Positions 46,931-58,811 of a stretch of DNA of 64,000 nucleotides are shown in pieces. How positions within the stretch are numbered: position 1 is the stretch's first letter; each line of letters opens with the position of its first letter. The stretch is from Citrus sinensis (taxonomy: Eukaryota > Streptophyta > Magnoliopsida > Sapindales > Rutaceae). Location of the stretch: NCBI RefSeq assembly GCF_022201045.2, contig NC_068559.1, forward strand, positions 3,880,501 through 3,944,500, written 5' to 3'. The notes beneath the pieces were generated by a model, which saw nothing but the letters and a program-made list of their open reading frames with translations, had not been told where the DNA came from and searched no databases. Made by a program: the position numbers and the translations under genes.

Positions 46931-47395
46931 CAATGGCGAACTCAGAAATTAAAATGAGGGGGGACTTAGTTCAAAAATTTTATTTAACTTAGATTTTTTT
47001 AATGTTCACTTGAATATATTTTAAGTCTTATAAACTCAAATTTTATTATTTTTTTTAATTCTAAATAATAATAGTAATAAATTATTATTTTTAAATACAT
47101 GAAAATATTATTTTTTGAAGTAGTATTTTAAATGCATGAAAATATTATTTTTTGAAGTAGTTTCCACAAAATATTTAAAAAAATAAAATAATGTGGCTAA
47201 TGGAATTTGAACTAAGGTTTGAAAATCATTAAATAATACTCTTACCATTGAACCACAAGGCTTTTAATAAATGAAAGATGTGTTCAAATTGTTTTATCTA
47301 ACTTTTTCAGAATGAACTTGAGGTATATTTAAAAGAAAACTTAATGGTCCGGGGGGGCTGAAGCCCCTCCTGAGCCTTAATTGGATCCGCCCATG
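46931..47395. mobile_element. hAT-type MITE, 465 bp, 8-bp target duplication
   Basis: Ends CAATGGCGAACTCAG and TGGATCCGCCCATG are imperfect inverted copies. GTAATATT flanks both sides exactly (46923-46930 and 47396-47403). GGGGGGCTGAAGCCCCTCC near the right end is a common subterminal feature of such plant repeats. It contains a 37-bp tandem duplication at 47089-47162. No protein is encoded. Confidence 0.82.
47089..47162. repeat. Two-copy 37-bp tandem repeat inside the MITE
   Basis: TTTAAATACATGAAAATATT and TTTAAATGCATGAAAATATT begin two adjacent near-identical 37-bp units, both ending in TTTTTTGAAGTAG. Confidence 0.85.
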
Positions 47396-47779
47396 GTAAT
47401 ATTACTCACGATAAAATGAACACCGTCGCTACTAAATCATTACTATATATATATATATAACACATATCAATTTAAAGAGTCTAACTAAATTAGATGAGTT
47501 TCACAATAAAATACTGATACTATACGATTATATAAATAAATATTAAATTTATACTTCCTGCTATAATTTGATAGCCATCGTCAGTGAAAGACTTGATGAC
47601 GAGAACAAGTGATATGTAGCGGCCAGCATGTTGCAGAATTTATTATTATACTCAATACTGACAACGAAACATAGCTCAAGTGACACGTCGTTTTCATTTA
47701 TCATTTAAAAATTTTGTTTAAAGTCTACTATTAACACTGTTTTGTTTTGAGAAATGCATCTCCATGACTCCATTGGGTA

Positions 47780-48185
47780 GGTTTGATAGGTTTTATCTGC
47801 GGAGGTTCCATTCAGCGACGGAATTTTCAAAAATGATTTATCCAGAGCTAAATTACATGATGATAAAGTATAAAAAAATTAAAATTTTAAAAATTAATGA
47901 ATTTACAGACGTTATTTTAAAAAACTTAACGAGAATTAAATTAAATGATAATAAAATCACCCATAAGAGTTGCTTTAGGCTTTTATTTCTTTAATTAAAA
48001 TATAGACTTTCATAATTCTTAAAGTTTAAATTTTATGAGTTTATGGAGCTATTTTTAAGAATTTGACAATACTATTTTTATAGATTTATTGGAACTAATT
48101 AATGATTTAAGTAATTTTTTGTTTAGTTTTAAAATTTATTCTCGAGGGGCCTTGAGCCCCTACTAAAGTGGACTGCTTCTAATTC
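47780..48185. mobile_element. Possible relic of a related MITE
   Basis: CAGCGACGGAATTTTC near 47814 and GAGGGGCCTTGAGCCCCTACTAAAG near 48143 resemble the GGCGGA-type start and the GGGGC..GCCCC subterminal palindrome of the element at 46931. The ends are too worn to fix and no target duplication was found. Confidence 0.35.
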
Positions 48186-48272
48186 CATAACTTATAAATT
48201 ATATTATATGATATTATATTTATATTTTAAACCTCAAAATGGTATCCATCAAACTTGGTAAAAGACGCATTT

Positions 48273-48287
48273 GGGGGGGGGGGGGGG
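48273..48287. repeat. Poly-G run (15)
   Basis: Fifteen Gs in a row in AT-rich intergenic DNA. Its length may be unreliable in assembly. Confidence 0.95.
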
Positions 48288-48299
48288 AATTGTATAATT

Positions 48300-49150
48300 A
48301 AAAAATTAAAAAAAAATTGCCATAAGTCTCAATGATTACTAGGTAAGAACATTGACCTTTCCATTAACTAATTATTTCATAATAACTCATTCAAATTACA
48401 CGCTTATTCATATCATATTCTCGTGCTACACGAGAAAAATTAAAATTATTTAAGTGCTTTCATCTATAACCTGCTATACAATATTCTCAATATCAGAATT
48501 TATCAAATTTTGAGTTTTGTCTATGCTTAATTATTTCTTTAACATAGAGTGAATAAAGTAATTTGATTAGTTTCTCAATTATAATTTTATTCAAGAATGA
48601 AGTTCATTTCGTCTCCCTTTTAATTATTTTTGCCAAATATATAGATGACCTGGATATATCATTAGTTCAAACTATAGAAACTAGTGAACATTTATCCAAT
48701 ATTTTGTAGCAAAACTAGTAAGGATAATACGTTCTACTTCACAGTGAGAGTGAACTAGGAATATAATTTATAGTAACGATTAAACATTTTTTAGAATTCA
48801 AAGGAAGAATGTTTTGTATAAATTAAGAATCTTTATAGGTTAAATCAGTAACAAGTCATACACAACAACGATAACTCGACAAGGGGCTAAAGGATAAAAA
48901 CACAAAAACCGAGACCTGGTTTGGAGCAGAAAAATATTCTTTCTTTCTTAGCACGCAGAGGACTTTTAGAAACAGCCAATAATAAAACTTCGTTATCGGA
49001 ATGAAACGTAATGCAACGTTGGATATTTAAAAAATTAAAATGTCTTAAAACAGCGAAAGGAGGATTAATCGACAACATAAGATATCGAAGAAAAACTAAA
49101 GAACTAACAGCTGGATATTTTGTCGTGTAAGGATGGAAACGACACTCAGA
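48300..49150. other. Gene-free DNA
   Basis: No exon was recognised. The 113-codon minus-strand open frame at 48887-49228 overlaps the plastid rRNA-like segment and is not believed to be a gene. Confidence 0.4.
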
Positions 49151-49155
49151 GGAGG

Positions 49156-49272
49156 GAAGAATGAGCCGGCGAGTCATGGGGGGTGGCTTGGTTAAGGAAA
49201 CCCATCCGCCGGGCTTTAGCAAAAGCAAGTCTTCACGGGGTAATTGTCAGTACTGCTTATGGACCCAAACCT
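49156..49272 (+). pseudogene. Plastid-type 23S rRNA fragment inserted in nuclear DNA
   Basis: About 117 bp follow plastid 23S rRNA in order: GAAGAATGAGCCGGCGA, GGTGGCTTGGTTAAGG, AAGTCTTCA, AATTGTC and CTGCTTATGGACCC. Expected GCGAAAGCGAG reads GCAAAAGCAAG, and CCCGAACC reads CCCAAACC, i.e. CG to CA changes as produced by decay of methylated cytosine. Flanking sequence on both sides is not recognisable rRNA, so this is a short decayed plastid-to-nucleus (or, less likely, other organellar) insertion. Recognition is from memory. Confidence 0.7.
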
Positions 49273-49289
49273 ATTAAGAGAAAGTAATT

Positions 49290-50080
49290 GTCATAATTTA
49301 TCAACTCATCAATAATTCATCAGTTTGCGAATTTAAAATAAGTTGTTAATTCATAAAATAACTTAGTGTTTTATAAAATGTGTTGTAGGGGTAACTACAT
49401 GTTTGAAAACACAAGAGTATATACATTTGAAAAATTTTATTACAAAAATATTGCATTGTCATATAATAACCAAAGTAAATGTTAGTTTAAGTTATTTTTT
49501 ATTTATATATTAGGGTTTATAGAAAAAAATAATAATACATAATTATCTTCTTATTAAAAAAAATAAGATTATAATACGATCTTAAAAAGTTGTAGTAGCT
49601 TATTTACTAAGTTGCTTATAAGAAAAAAAATTATTTTACCTACTTTTAGAAGTTACAGTCAATATAAAAAAACTTGTGAGATAAACAACTTTTAAAAAAT
49701 TTACCAAACACTATTTTTTTTTTTTTTTGGTTAAATTTATGAAGTAAGTAGTTTGTAGTATTTCAACTTTAATCCTACATGGGATCTTTGTAGTCGTGTA
49801 CATATATTCTAAGAGAATAACACTTAAAACTTTATTATTTTTTATTTTTACCACTTAGGTCTCCAATATTTTTTCTAATATATTATGGTGCTGATATATT
49901 ATAATTTTCACGTTTCAATTCCACGGTTGAAGGATAATATATATACTTTTTAACATAAAAAATCCTATTTGTCTATGACAATCACATCACATTAGACTCA
50001 ATGCAATAATAAAAGAGTCCCAAAATTACATTTTTTTTCAATTATCATTTTATCTTGGGATGTATGTATATGTATGTATA
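49290..50080. other. Gene-free AT-rich DNA
   Basis: No exon, RNA gene or clear repeat was recognised. Confidence 0.4.
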
Positions 50081-50088
50081 TGTATGTA

Positions 50089-50092
<4 letters not shown>

Positions 50093-50136
<44 letters not shown>

Positions 50137-50149
50137 CACACACACACTC
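50093..50149. repeat. Compound microsatellite (GT)(TA)(GA)(CA)
   Basis: Adjacent GT, TA, GA and CA runs lie directly against the left arm of the hairpin that starts near 50146. Confidence 0.9.
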
Positions 50150-50366
50150 AGTTATATTTACAGTAACTTATAGGTATTTAAATTACAAATTGATCCCACC
50201 AATTGGCCCCACTATGTTACTTCTATCTACACTAATATGACTGGTTGCAAGTTATTATAATATACTAACCAGTCATATTAGTGCAGATATAAGTAACATA
50301 GTAGGGCCAATTAGTGGGACCAATTTGTAATTTAAAAACCTATAAGTTACTGTAAATATAACTTAG
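50146..50366. repeat. Long foldback: about 100-bp inverted arms, 20-bp loop
   Basis: The left arm 50146-50246 and right arm 50267-50366 are reverse complements with few mismatches: CAGTTATATTTACAGTAACT pairs with AGTTACTGTAAATATAACTT, and CACTAATATGACTGGTT pairs with AACCAGTCATATTAGTG. The loop is about 20 bp. This suits a foldback MITE; transcribed, it would make a long hairpin for small RNAs. It lies about 600 bp before the MLO start codon. No clear target duplication was seen because a microsatellite abuts the left side. Confidence 0.9.
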
Positions 50367-50638
50367 TTTATATATAAGCAAGATTTTGCGGGTCAAGTAA
50401 GCAGTAAAAAAACATCAATATATACATCAGCAAAGGCATGCATATATCTAAACCAAAGAAAAAAAAAACAAGAAGAAAAAATTAAAAACGGCCGTCGTTT
50501 ATTAATATTAAATGCCTTTGTCACTTGACAAACTTGTACACCCAATTCTTTATTTTCTTGATTTTTTCAAATTCCATAAGTTAATAATACACGCCAATTA
50601 GAAAAAGAATGAGCTAATCGTCTCTCTTTAGCTGTCTT

Positions 50639-50660
50639 GGTCAAAGTCCTTGTATTGACC
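50639..50660. promoter_or_regulatory. Inverted pair of W-boxes upstream of MLO
   Basis: GGTCAA (TTGACC on the minus strand, 50639-50644) and TTGACC on the plus strand (50655-50660) lie about 80-100 bp before a TATA-like box. W-boxes bind WRKY factors and are common in pathogen-responsive promoters, which fits this gene family. Motif evidence only. Confidence 0.4.
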
Positions 50661-50740
50661 ATCCCAACTCTCGATATAATAATAGTAGTCGTACAAGAAA
50701 AGTCACTGTTGTGTGTCCAGGGTTTACAACACACGACGTC

Positions 50741-50747
50741 TATAAAA
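50741..50747 (+). promoter_or_regulatory. TATA box for the MLO gene
   Basis: TATAAAA follows ACGACGTC and lies 236 bp before the ATG at 50977, implying a leader of roughly 200 nt. Confidence 0.5.
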
Positions 50748-50976
50748 CTGCATAAATTAAGCACCCAGTTTCATACTCATTGCAATATTAAGTTGCTCTG
50801 CACTACCTACCATTTGCATCAACTCTTAAGTTAGTCTTTTGTATTTTCTTATTCTCAAAAAAAAAAAAAAGGGAAAAAATATCGAAAAATTCTTTCTCGA
50901 GGATTTGCTGACGCCTTGGAAGTCAATAACTATAATTAGCTTTAGCAGATCTAGAGCAGAAGAATAAGCTGCAGCC

Positions 50977-53900
50977 ATGGCGGAGAAAAAGGTTTATGAG
51001 CGTACGTTGGAGGAAACTCCAACATGGGCTGTTGCTGCGGTCTTTTTTGTGTTGATTGCCGTTTCAGTCGTCATTGAACATCTCATTCACATTATTGGAA
51101 AGGTAAGAATTTTGAATTTAAATTCATTTGTAAAGAGCTACGTGCAATAATATTAGTTATACATATGTATGTTTTGTATTCAGATTAAAATATTTCTGGG
51201 TTTCATTTTTTGCAGTGGTTGAATAACAGACACAAGAAAGCTCTCTTCGAAGCAGTTGAAAAAGTTAAAGCAGGTATTGCTTATTAATTAATTAACCATA
51301 TATCTTTAATGTTTACGTTATTAACTGATAATTGGACTTGCTTTTTCTAAATTTCTAATTTTTTCTGTGTGTCAGAGCTCATGCTATTGGGGTTCATATC
51401 ATTGCTGCTGACAGTGTTACAAGAACCAATTTCTGGTATTTGTGTATCAAAGAGTGTTGCAAATTCTTGGCATCCTTGCACTGACAAATTAGAAAAAGAT
51501 GCATATAGCAGTGATAATAAAGAGAGTCGCCGGAGACTTCTTTCGTTTCTTGATTCCGGAACAGCCAGCACTCGCCGGAGTTTAGCAACTAAAGGTTATG
51601 ACAAATGCGCGGATGAGGCAAGAAAATTTTCTTTAATTTAATTTAATTTTCTTGTTCTACATAGTAATACTAACAATCTTCTTACTTTGGCTGCCGTGTT
51701 CTTGTCCATTTCTTGTTCTTGCTGCAAGTGGTTAAAATTTAAATATCATGAATGCAAACGAAATATTTAATTGACTTCCTAAAATCTTATCCATCCATAT
51801 TTTTATATTTTTCAGGGCAAAGTTGCATTTGTATCTGCATATGGGATTCATCAGCTCCATATATTCATATTTGTTTTAGCTATCTTTCATGTCCTTTACT
51901 GCTTATTCACCTTGGCTTTGGGAAGAACAAAGGTAATAATAATAATAATAATAATAATTTCACTTTCTTTTTGTTTTTGCTTTTGCTGTCTTTCTCATCT
52001 CTGTGGATTAATTAATGGTTTGCTTGTATGGCTACGGCAGATGAAGAAATGGAAGGCATGGGAGAATGAGACAAAGACAATTGAGTACCAATACTACAAT
52101 GGTAATTAACTATGCTTCAAAACGTTAAAAGAAATAAATGCCAAAATTGATCTTTATCAATAATAAGGAGTAAGGACCCTACAAAAACTAACAAGTTGCC
52201 TACTATTCCTTGGGTAATAAAACACACACAGACACACGATCTATAGATGTAAAACTTTGGTCGTCCCATTTGGTAGTGTTATTAGGGCAGCTGAGATACT
52301 ACAGTACAGCCTCTTATTATGTAAATTTTGATGTTTAATTTTTGATTCATTAGATAAAAATAGATGACTTTTTGGATGGGGCAAACGTCAATGCATATCT
52401 CCTACTTTGAAATTAAATTAATTTTTATAAATAATTTACGTGATTAACAAATAATTAACTATGTGGAACCATTTAATGCCGCTACTTTTGCTGTTGACAT
52501 TTTTTGGTTATAGCAACATTTGTTGACTTCTGACTTTTGTGAGTTGCATGCAGATCCAGAAAGGTTTCGGTTTGCAAGGGACACTTCATTTGGTCGTAGG
52601 CATTTGAATATTTGGAGTAAATCATCAATCAGCTTGTGGATTGTAAGCACGTTATTACTTCCCCCAATTATATGTCAATATCAAATTTTAAATTGATATA
52701 AAAATTCACTAAAAAATTTTCTTCTTGGTGTTAGGTTTGCTTCTTCAGGCAATTCCTTGGATCTGTTAACAAAATTGATTACCACACACTGAGACATGGA
52801 TTCATCATGGTAACTCAAAAAAAAAAAAAAAAAACGATTTACACTGTTAAAATATTTAAATTAAATTTAATGGGATTGCTAAAAGTTGCTAAATGGATAA
52901 ACTTTACACTCTGGTGTTTAAATGATTCCAGGCTCATTTGGCTCCTGGAAGTGAAACAAAATTCGATTTTCAGAAATACATCAGCAGATCGCTTGAAGAA
53001 GATTTCAAAGATGTTGTGGGAATAACTCCAATTCTATGGTTCATTGCAACGTTGTTCTTGCTCACCAATACACATGGTAACTTTAACATTAATTAACCAT
53101 GCGTGTGATTAATTTTAATAAGCCTGAATTGTAAGTGTTATATACAAATTTCCAATTTTCTAATCTTGCTTTTTAATTTAATTTTGTTAACAGGATGGTT
53201 TGCTTACTTGTGGTTACCATTTATCCCCTTATTTGTAAGCTTCTACAATTCCAGCTCTAATCAAATCAAGCTCTTTTATTGTTAAAGCTTGGTGGCTTGT
53301 TTTGTTTACAAAGGAGGATCAAATAAAAAATTCATAATATATAAGCTGAAAATATTTGCAGATAATTCTGTTGGTGGGGGCTAAGCTACAAGTGATCATA
53401 ACGAAACTGGGGCTGAGAATTCAAGAGAGAGGTGATGTGGTGAAGGGGGCACCTGTGGTTCAGCCTGGTGATGACCTTTTCTGGTTCGGACGCCCGCGGT
53501 TCATTCTCTTTCTCATTCACTTGGTTCTTTTTCAGGTACTTTTTTTTTTTTAATAAAAATTTTAATCCTGTCCATTTGTATATATACTTGTTTCATCTAA
53601 ACACATTCATTAAATCAAGCTTAATCTATTCTTATTTGTTATCTTTCTGTCTTTCCTTGTTATTTCAGAATGCATTTCAGCTGGCATTTTTCAGTTGGAG
53701 CACGGTAAGCAAATCTTATTTATGCAGTCATTTCAGGGCCTTTGCTACAGCAGCTGAAATTAATTTATGTTATATCCTGATACATTTGATGTGTTTTTCA
53801 GTATGAATTTGCGCTTAAATCTTGCTTCCACAAGAAAACTGAGGATATAGCTATCAGAATCTCAATGGGGTAAGTTTCATAACAGTAACAAATGGTTTCT

Positions 53901-54531
53901 TGTTTCAGAAGTTTCTGATAATAATTTTAACGCATGATCGTCTATGCTTTCAGGGTGCTCATTCAGATTCTATGCAGTTATGTGACACTACCTCTATATG
54001 CCTTAGTGACACAGGTAATTAAATAAATTTGTTTAAATAAATGAGAGCAGTGTTATGAAAATTAAACAAAAAAAGAAAAAAAAATTGTAATTAACTGATT
54101 TGTTTGATTTGATCATACAGATGGGATCTACAATGAAACCAACAATATTTAATGATAGAGTGGCAGCAGCACTGAAAAACTGGCACCATATTGCCAAAAA
54201 ACACACAAAACAGGGCAGGCTTTCTGGGAGTAACACACCAATGTCAAGCAGGCCACAAACTCCTACACATGGAATGTCACCGGTCCATCTCTTGCATAAT
54301 TACCCGAACAGCAGCTACCACTCGAACTTCGAGCACGAGCATTGGGATCCCGAGAATCAGATTCGTTCGCCGCGCCACCACCGCGAGATCATGAATGAGT
54401 CTCCTCCACATTATGCAGAATCTAGTGAACAAGAAGTGGCAGCACTTGAAGAGCCTAGGCAAATTGAAATGCAGCTGCCTCCAGGTCCCGGATTCATTCA
54501 TACACATCACGAATTTTCATTTGGGAAATGA
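50977..54531 (+). CDS. MLO: Clade V MLO-like seven-transmembrane protein (MLO2/6/12 type)
   Basis: Fourteen exons: 50977-51102, 51216-51273, 51376-51617, 51816-51932, 52041-52101, 52554-52642, 52735-52809, 52932-53076, 53194-53234, 53362-53535, 53669-53704, 53802-53869, 53954-54014, 54121-54531 (1704 nt, 567 aa). The start with [13 protein letters not shown], then [57 protein letters not shown] and [15 protein letters not shown], are hallmarks of MLO proteins of the AtMLO2/6/12 clade. After TM7 a calmodulin-binding segment ([13 protein letters not shown]) and the clade V tail motif EFSF (562-565) are present. Clade V MLOs in the plasma membrane are needed for powdery mildew entry in several dicots; function here is inferred. 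Intron 3 starts with GC (GAG then GCAAGA). W-boxes lie upstream. Confidence 0.95.
51618..51815 (+). other. Non-canonical GC-AG intron (MLO intron 3)
   Basis: The conserved join KCADE to [10 protein letters not shown] requires exon 3 to end at GAG (51617). The intron then starts GCAAGA and ends TTTTTCAG. No in-frame GT donor restores the conserved protein. Confidence 0.8.
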
Positions 54532-54599
54532 TTCGGCTAAGGATCATGTACAAAAAGATTGCTGATTTTAAAGGGCAGATGTTAGCTACTTCCTTTATG

Positions 54600-55700
54600 T
54601 GTCACATTTATTGTACATCATAAAAAAATTGGAGCCTGCTGCTTCACGAAAGACTTGCAGGATCATTTGGGTAAATGTATAGGTTGGTTTGACCCTGTAC
54701 TAAACTTTCATATGAGAGAATGCGTTAACGAAAATTTTCTGATAATTTTTAAGTCATATATTTGTGTCGTGTATTAATATGCAGTGTAACAGTCAGAAAT
54801 CTATTGATATCTCCTTGGTACAATTCGAATGTTTGGGTCTAAAGAGGATAAGATATACCTCTAAATAATCGAAAGAAAATTAATCCCACGTATGTAGACC
54901 GAAGACTCGTGAGGCAAATTTGATAATTTACCATTTGATTTTTAAACAATTCTAGAGGGCAAGAAATTAAATTTTTTTTAAAACAAGATGTCAGGACCTT
55001 AGGTTATAATTTACATTAGGTTGCGACAATATTGATGTTGCTATATTCATTAGTTATTATGATTTGACTAAACGATCTTGAAGTGGTTTTTTTTTTTTGG
55101 GTCCACCAATTTTCAAATTATAAGAGATATCAGGCTAAAAAATCAATTAGACTTTGTGGATCCCAACCTTTTACAATCATAGTAATAAAAAAAACATATC
55201 ATATGAGTTTTTGACGTTTGAAATATTGGAAATTGTTATGCCTAGTTATTGTGGGAAAGGGTTGAAATACAGATATTAAAAATTTAGAGAAAATCTTATT
55301 TTATTTGATATTTATATTGATTCGAATAATTAATTTATTATATTATATTATATTAAAGTTGGAAAGTTCGCTTTGAGTACGCTGCTTTCTCAATTCTCAT
55401 TCCTTCGCTTTCAATGAACCGATCACGTCGTGCGTGGCCGTAATAATATTGACATTGATAAATGATTATGATAATAATAATTGAATAATAATTCAAATAA
55501 AAAATAACACTTAACAACACCAGCCAACCAGAACAAAGCAATATTGGAAAATTTATTAATTAAGCAATTTTATTTATTTATACTTCATCTCTTTCTTTAA
55601 AAATATAAACCAAACAAAATTACAAAAACGCAATCAAGAATCATCTCATCGTCATCGTTAATCTTGATTATCGTCATTGATCATCGGCCGTTGATCAGTG
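54600..55700. other. Intergenic DNA between MLO and the E2 gene
   Basis: Holds the MLO 3' untranslated region and the promoter of the E2 gene. AT-rich with an AATAAT run near 55440-55500. No other gene was seen. Confidence 0.4.
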
Positions 55701-55717
55701 ATTCTTCTTTGCTAATC

Positions 55718-57929
55718 ATGGAGGTGCGGCCAAATCCGACGGTTGAAAATTTACGTGCAACTGCCGCTGCTTCGTCGAAGCAGCCTGTCTCTTCTCCTAA
55801 CACCGTCGATACAACATCCGTTACTCAAAGGTAATTTTTTTTTCCCTTCAGTTTTCCTTTTTCTTTTCTTGAATTTTCCTTTTGGTTGTCGAGAAAATTT
55901 GTGAATGGAAAATAACAGTCTTAAGTCTTGTGTTTGGTTATCAGATGAGTAGTTAATTAGTCAACAAAGCTTAGGAAGGATAAAAGAAGAAAATTATGGT
56001 TTATGAATTCTTTAATTATTTATGTGTTTATTTTGACTGAGTGAAATAGTGGTAGCAGTGGCACTATCAAACTTTAATTGTATTAATTTTGCGAAAATTC
56101 CGGAAACTGAAAAGATTGGAACTTTTGAATTATTTTGGTAAGATTTGTTGGAGTACTTGTAAACTTTTAGATGAGCTTTTTGTGATATATTTTTCATGTG
56201 TAATTTCAATTATATGGTTTTTTATGGTTTTTTCAGGCTTCAGAAGGAATTGATGTCTCTTATGGTAAGTATTCTTTCGAACTTTATTGGTTCTAAAAAT
56301 GCGGGAAGAATCAAGAAATGTGAAGTGAGTTGTCTGTTTCTTTTATTAATCATTTAGAACATATGTCGTGCGAGTTGTGTGTGTATTCACCATCGATTTA
56401 AGAAGCTGTGAATCACGTCGGCTATTATTTGTGCATTTAGTATCTAACAGTGTTCGCTTGAGCAGATGAGTGGAGGTGATCTTGGGGTCTCGGCCTTTCC
56501 TGAAGGCGAGAGCATTTTCACTTGGATTGGCACAATCGAGGGTGGAAAGGGAACTATGTATGAGGGTTTATCATACAAACTTTCTTTGCGTTTTCCTCTG
56601 GATTATCCTTTCAAGCCACCCCAAGTCAAGTTTGAAACTATGTGCTTCCATCCAAATGTTGATCAGTATGGCAACATATGCCTAGACATCCTTCAGGTAT
56701 CCCTTGAATTTACGGAGTAATTTTATTAGATAATGTGCTAGTTAACCGGATGAAAATGAGATACATGTCTATTTTAAGGGTTTTGCAACAATTATATTTT
56801 GTGATCCTGTGGGCTTTTTATATCCTAAGTTGAATCATCTCAGATGGGTGCAACTAATCCTTCAGTGGTATGCATTTGTTTATAGAGGTTGTATCTCATA
56901 CATCAATGGTATAAAATAGTGCTGGCAAGGTTTTAAAATGTGTTGATGTAAAGTTGTCTTGATCTAACTAGGTGGGTAGGCATCTGAGGTGCTTCAGATT
57001 TCGTCGCTGCCTAAAGTTTAATAATAAAATTGATATGATTTGGTTTAGTGTCAGAAATATGGAGTATATCCAAATTTTGCATATTGGAATTCCTACAATA
57101 TGATGGAAGTTTTGTACCTCTTTTGTTGGCACAGGATTCCATTCTACGCTCTACTTGTAGATTGTAATATTTGGCACCATATTTCTTTATCTGTATGATA
57201 GTGGCATTCTTTGTGTTCTGTTTAATTACTACTTTCTTGAAGATGATTGATTTCTTTCTATTTGTTGCCATAGGACAAGTGGTCTTCAGCGTATGATTGC
57301 AGAACGATTCTTTTGTCCATTCAAAGTTTACTGGGAGGTCTGCTTGTTCTTCCCTGCATGATTGGGCATACAAATAGGTAAATTTTGCGTTCTTTATCCT
57401 ATGTTTGCCTAACCATCTAATTCTTTTACCTGCAGAGCCTAATCCAGAGAGCCCTCTCAACAGCTATGCTGCAGCTCTGTTGAACAATAAGGAAGGTTGT
57501 ATACATATGTTCTCTTTATCCCCAGTTTATTACCATTTTTTTCTTTAAATTTTATGTATAATGATCTGGATAAACTGTACTTTTAGAATGTGAAATGCCC
57601 ATATTTGGTGTTCTTGCTAGTTCAAATACCATTTGGCATTAAACACCATGGAATCTTTGGTGGTCATTGTGCACAAACTAGTTTGTGAGCATGATGTTTC
57701 CATTTATATGATGTCATGAGTATGCTATAGGGCAAAACTATTTTCTTTCATTGGTTTGTATGTCTGATTCATAATTTATAAGTTCCTCTGTAGGAGACTT
57801 ATTTCGCCTTGAAAGTGGTGGAATCTGTGATCTCGTTGTAGTACTAAAAAATTTGCTTTTCTTTCTTGTTCTGCAGATTACAGAAAAATGGTCCAGAAAC
57901 AGTACTTTGCTGGAGAATTTGAGAGCTAA
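55718..57929 (+). CDS. UBC19: Ubiquitin-conjugating enzyme E2-C type (UBC19/UBC20)
   Basis: Exons: 55718-55830, 56237-56264, 56466-56696, 57274-57337, 57436-57495, 57877-57929 (549 nt, 182 aa), all GT-AG. A variable N-terminal tail of about 35 residues precedes the UBC fold (RLQKELMSLMMSGG). The catalytic site FHPNVDQYGNICLDIL places the ubiquitin-accepting cysteine at residue 119, preceded by PFKPPQVKFET. DKWSSAYD and TILLSIQSLLGEPNPESPLN are diagnostic for the E2-C/UBCH10 group, which works with the anaphase-promoting complex in degrading cyclins. The ending DYRKMVQKQYFAGEFES is longer and different from the Arabidopsis tail as I remember it. An AATAAA occurs at 58135. Choice between UBC19 and UBC20 is arbitrary. 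Confidence 0.94.
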
Positions 57930-58476
57930 TTTGAACAGCAAAACAGATACAAAATCGGATGTTAGGCTTCCACATTATTTCTCTGTAAAGCTCAAGGGGA
58001 AGGGCTTGTTTCAGTTTGGAACTTGTTTCAATGAAAACTGATCTACATAAGTCTCATCATTGTCAGTACAGTTATTTACATTATACCCAAAGGAAGGTTA
58101 CTCAGGCTCTCGATAATTTCTCATGTAATAGCAAAATAAAGTTTACACGGTGTTGTAATTTTGTTTGAATCAAATGAAAGGGACTTCTTTCTCATATGCA
58201 ATTGGAGTGATACACTTCTGTTGGTTCAATTTTCTGATTTTTCTACAACATTTCAGAACTGTTTCATTTGATATTTGCATACTAAATACTTAAAAAGAGT
58301 GTTCATTTTGTTAAGAGAAAAGGTTACATAAGTTGCATCAAAAGCACCTGGATCATATAATCAAATCTAAAGCCCTTGTTGCCATCGCCATGCCTGGTCC
58401 CAGGCGAGGAATTCATGGTCCAAAGTTATCTAATACATTCCAAATGTCCCCATTGGGAACAAAGTAATAACCACAA

Positions 58477-58509
58477 CCCCCCCCCCCCCCCCAAAAAAAA
58501 AAAAAAAAA
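58477..58509. repeat. Homopolymer pair C16 then A17
   Basis: Sixteen Cs followed directly by seventeen As and a short CA run, between the convergent E2 and rhomboid-like genes. Lengths may be unreliable. Confidence 0.95.
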
Positions 58510-58811
58510 CACACACACACAAAAGAAAAATGAAAAGGATTTTTAATTTGTCATCTAGGGACACTTGTTTCCATTTCTAATCTATATATATCCAGCGAGA
58601 ACACAGATGAGTCATCCTGAGAAGCCAGAACTCATAAAATGGCAACACTTTTTGTACTTTTGAGGATCATAATCCTCAGGAAAATGTAAAACAAAACTGT
58701 CCACCAAAATCCAGAAAAAAGATCTATCCCATACGTTGCAGAAGTGAAGTAGTCAAGGAATGAACACTATTGATTTTGTTGTCTGGCTTTGTAAGTTGAG
58801 TTCTCCAGCTT

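Noticed and set aside
48887..49228. 113-codon minus-strand open frame that looks protein-like
   Set aside because: Its 5' part is the antisense of the plastid 23S rRNA-like segment and the rest has no family resemblance.
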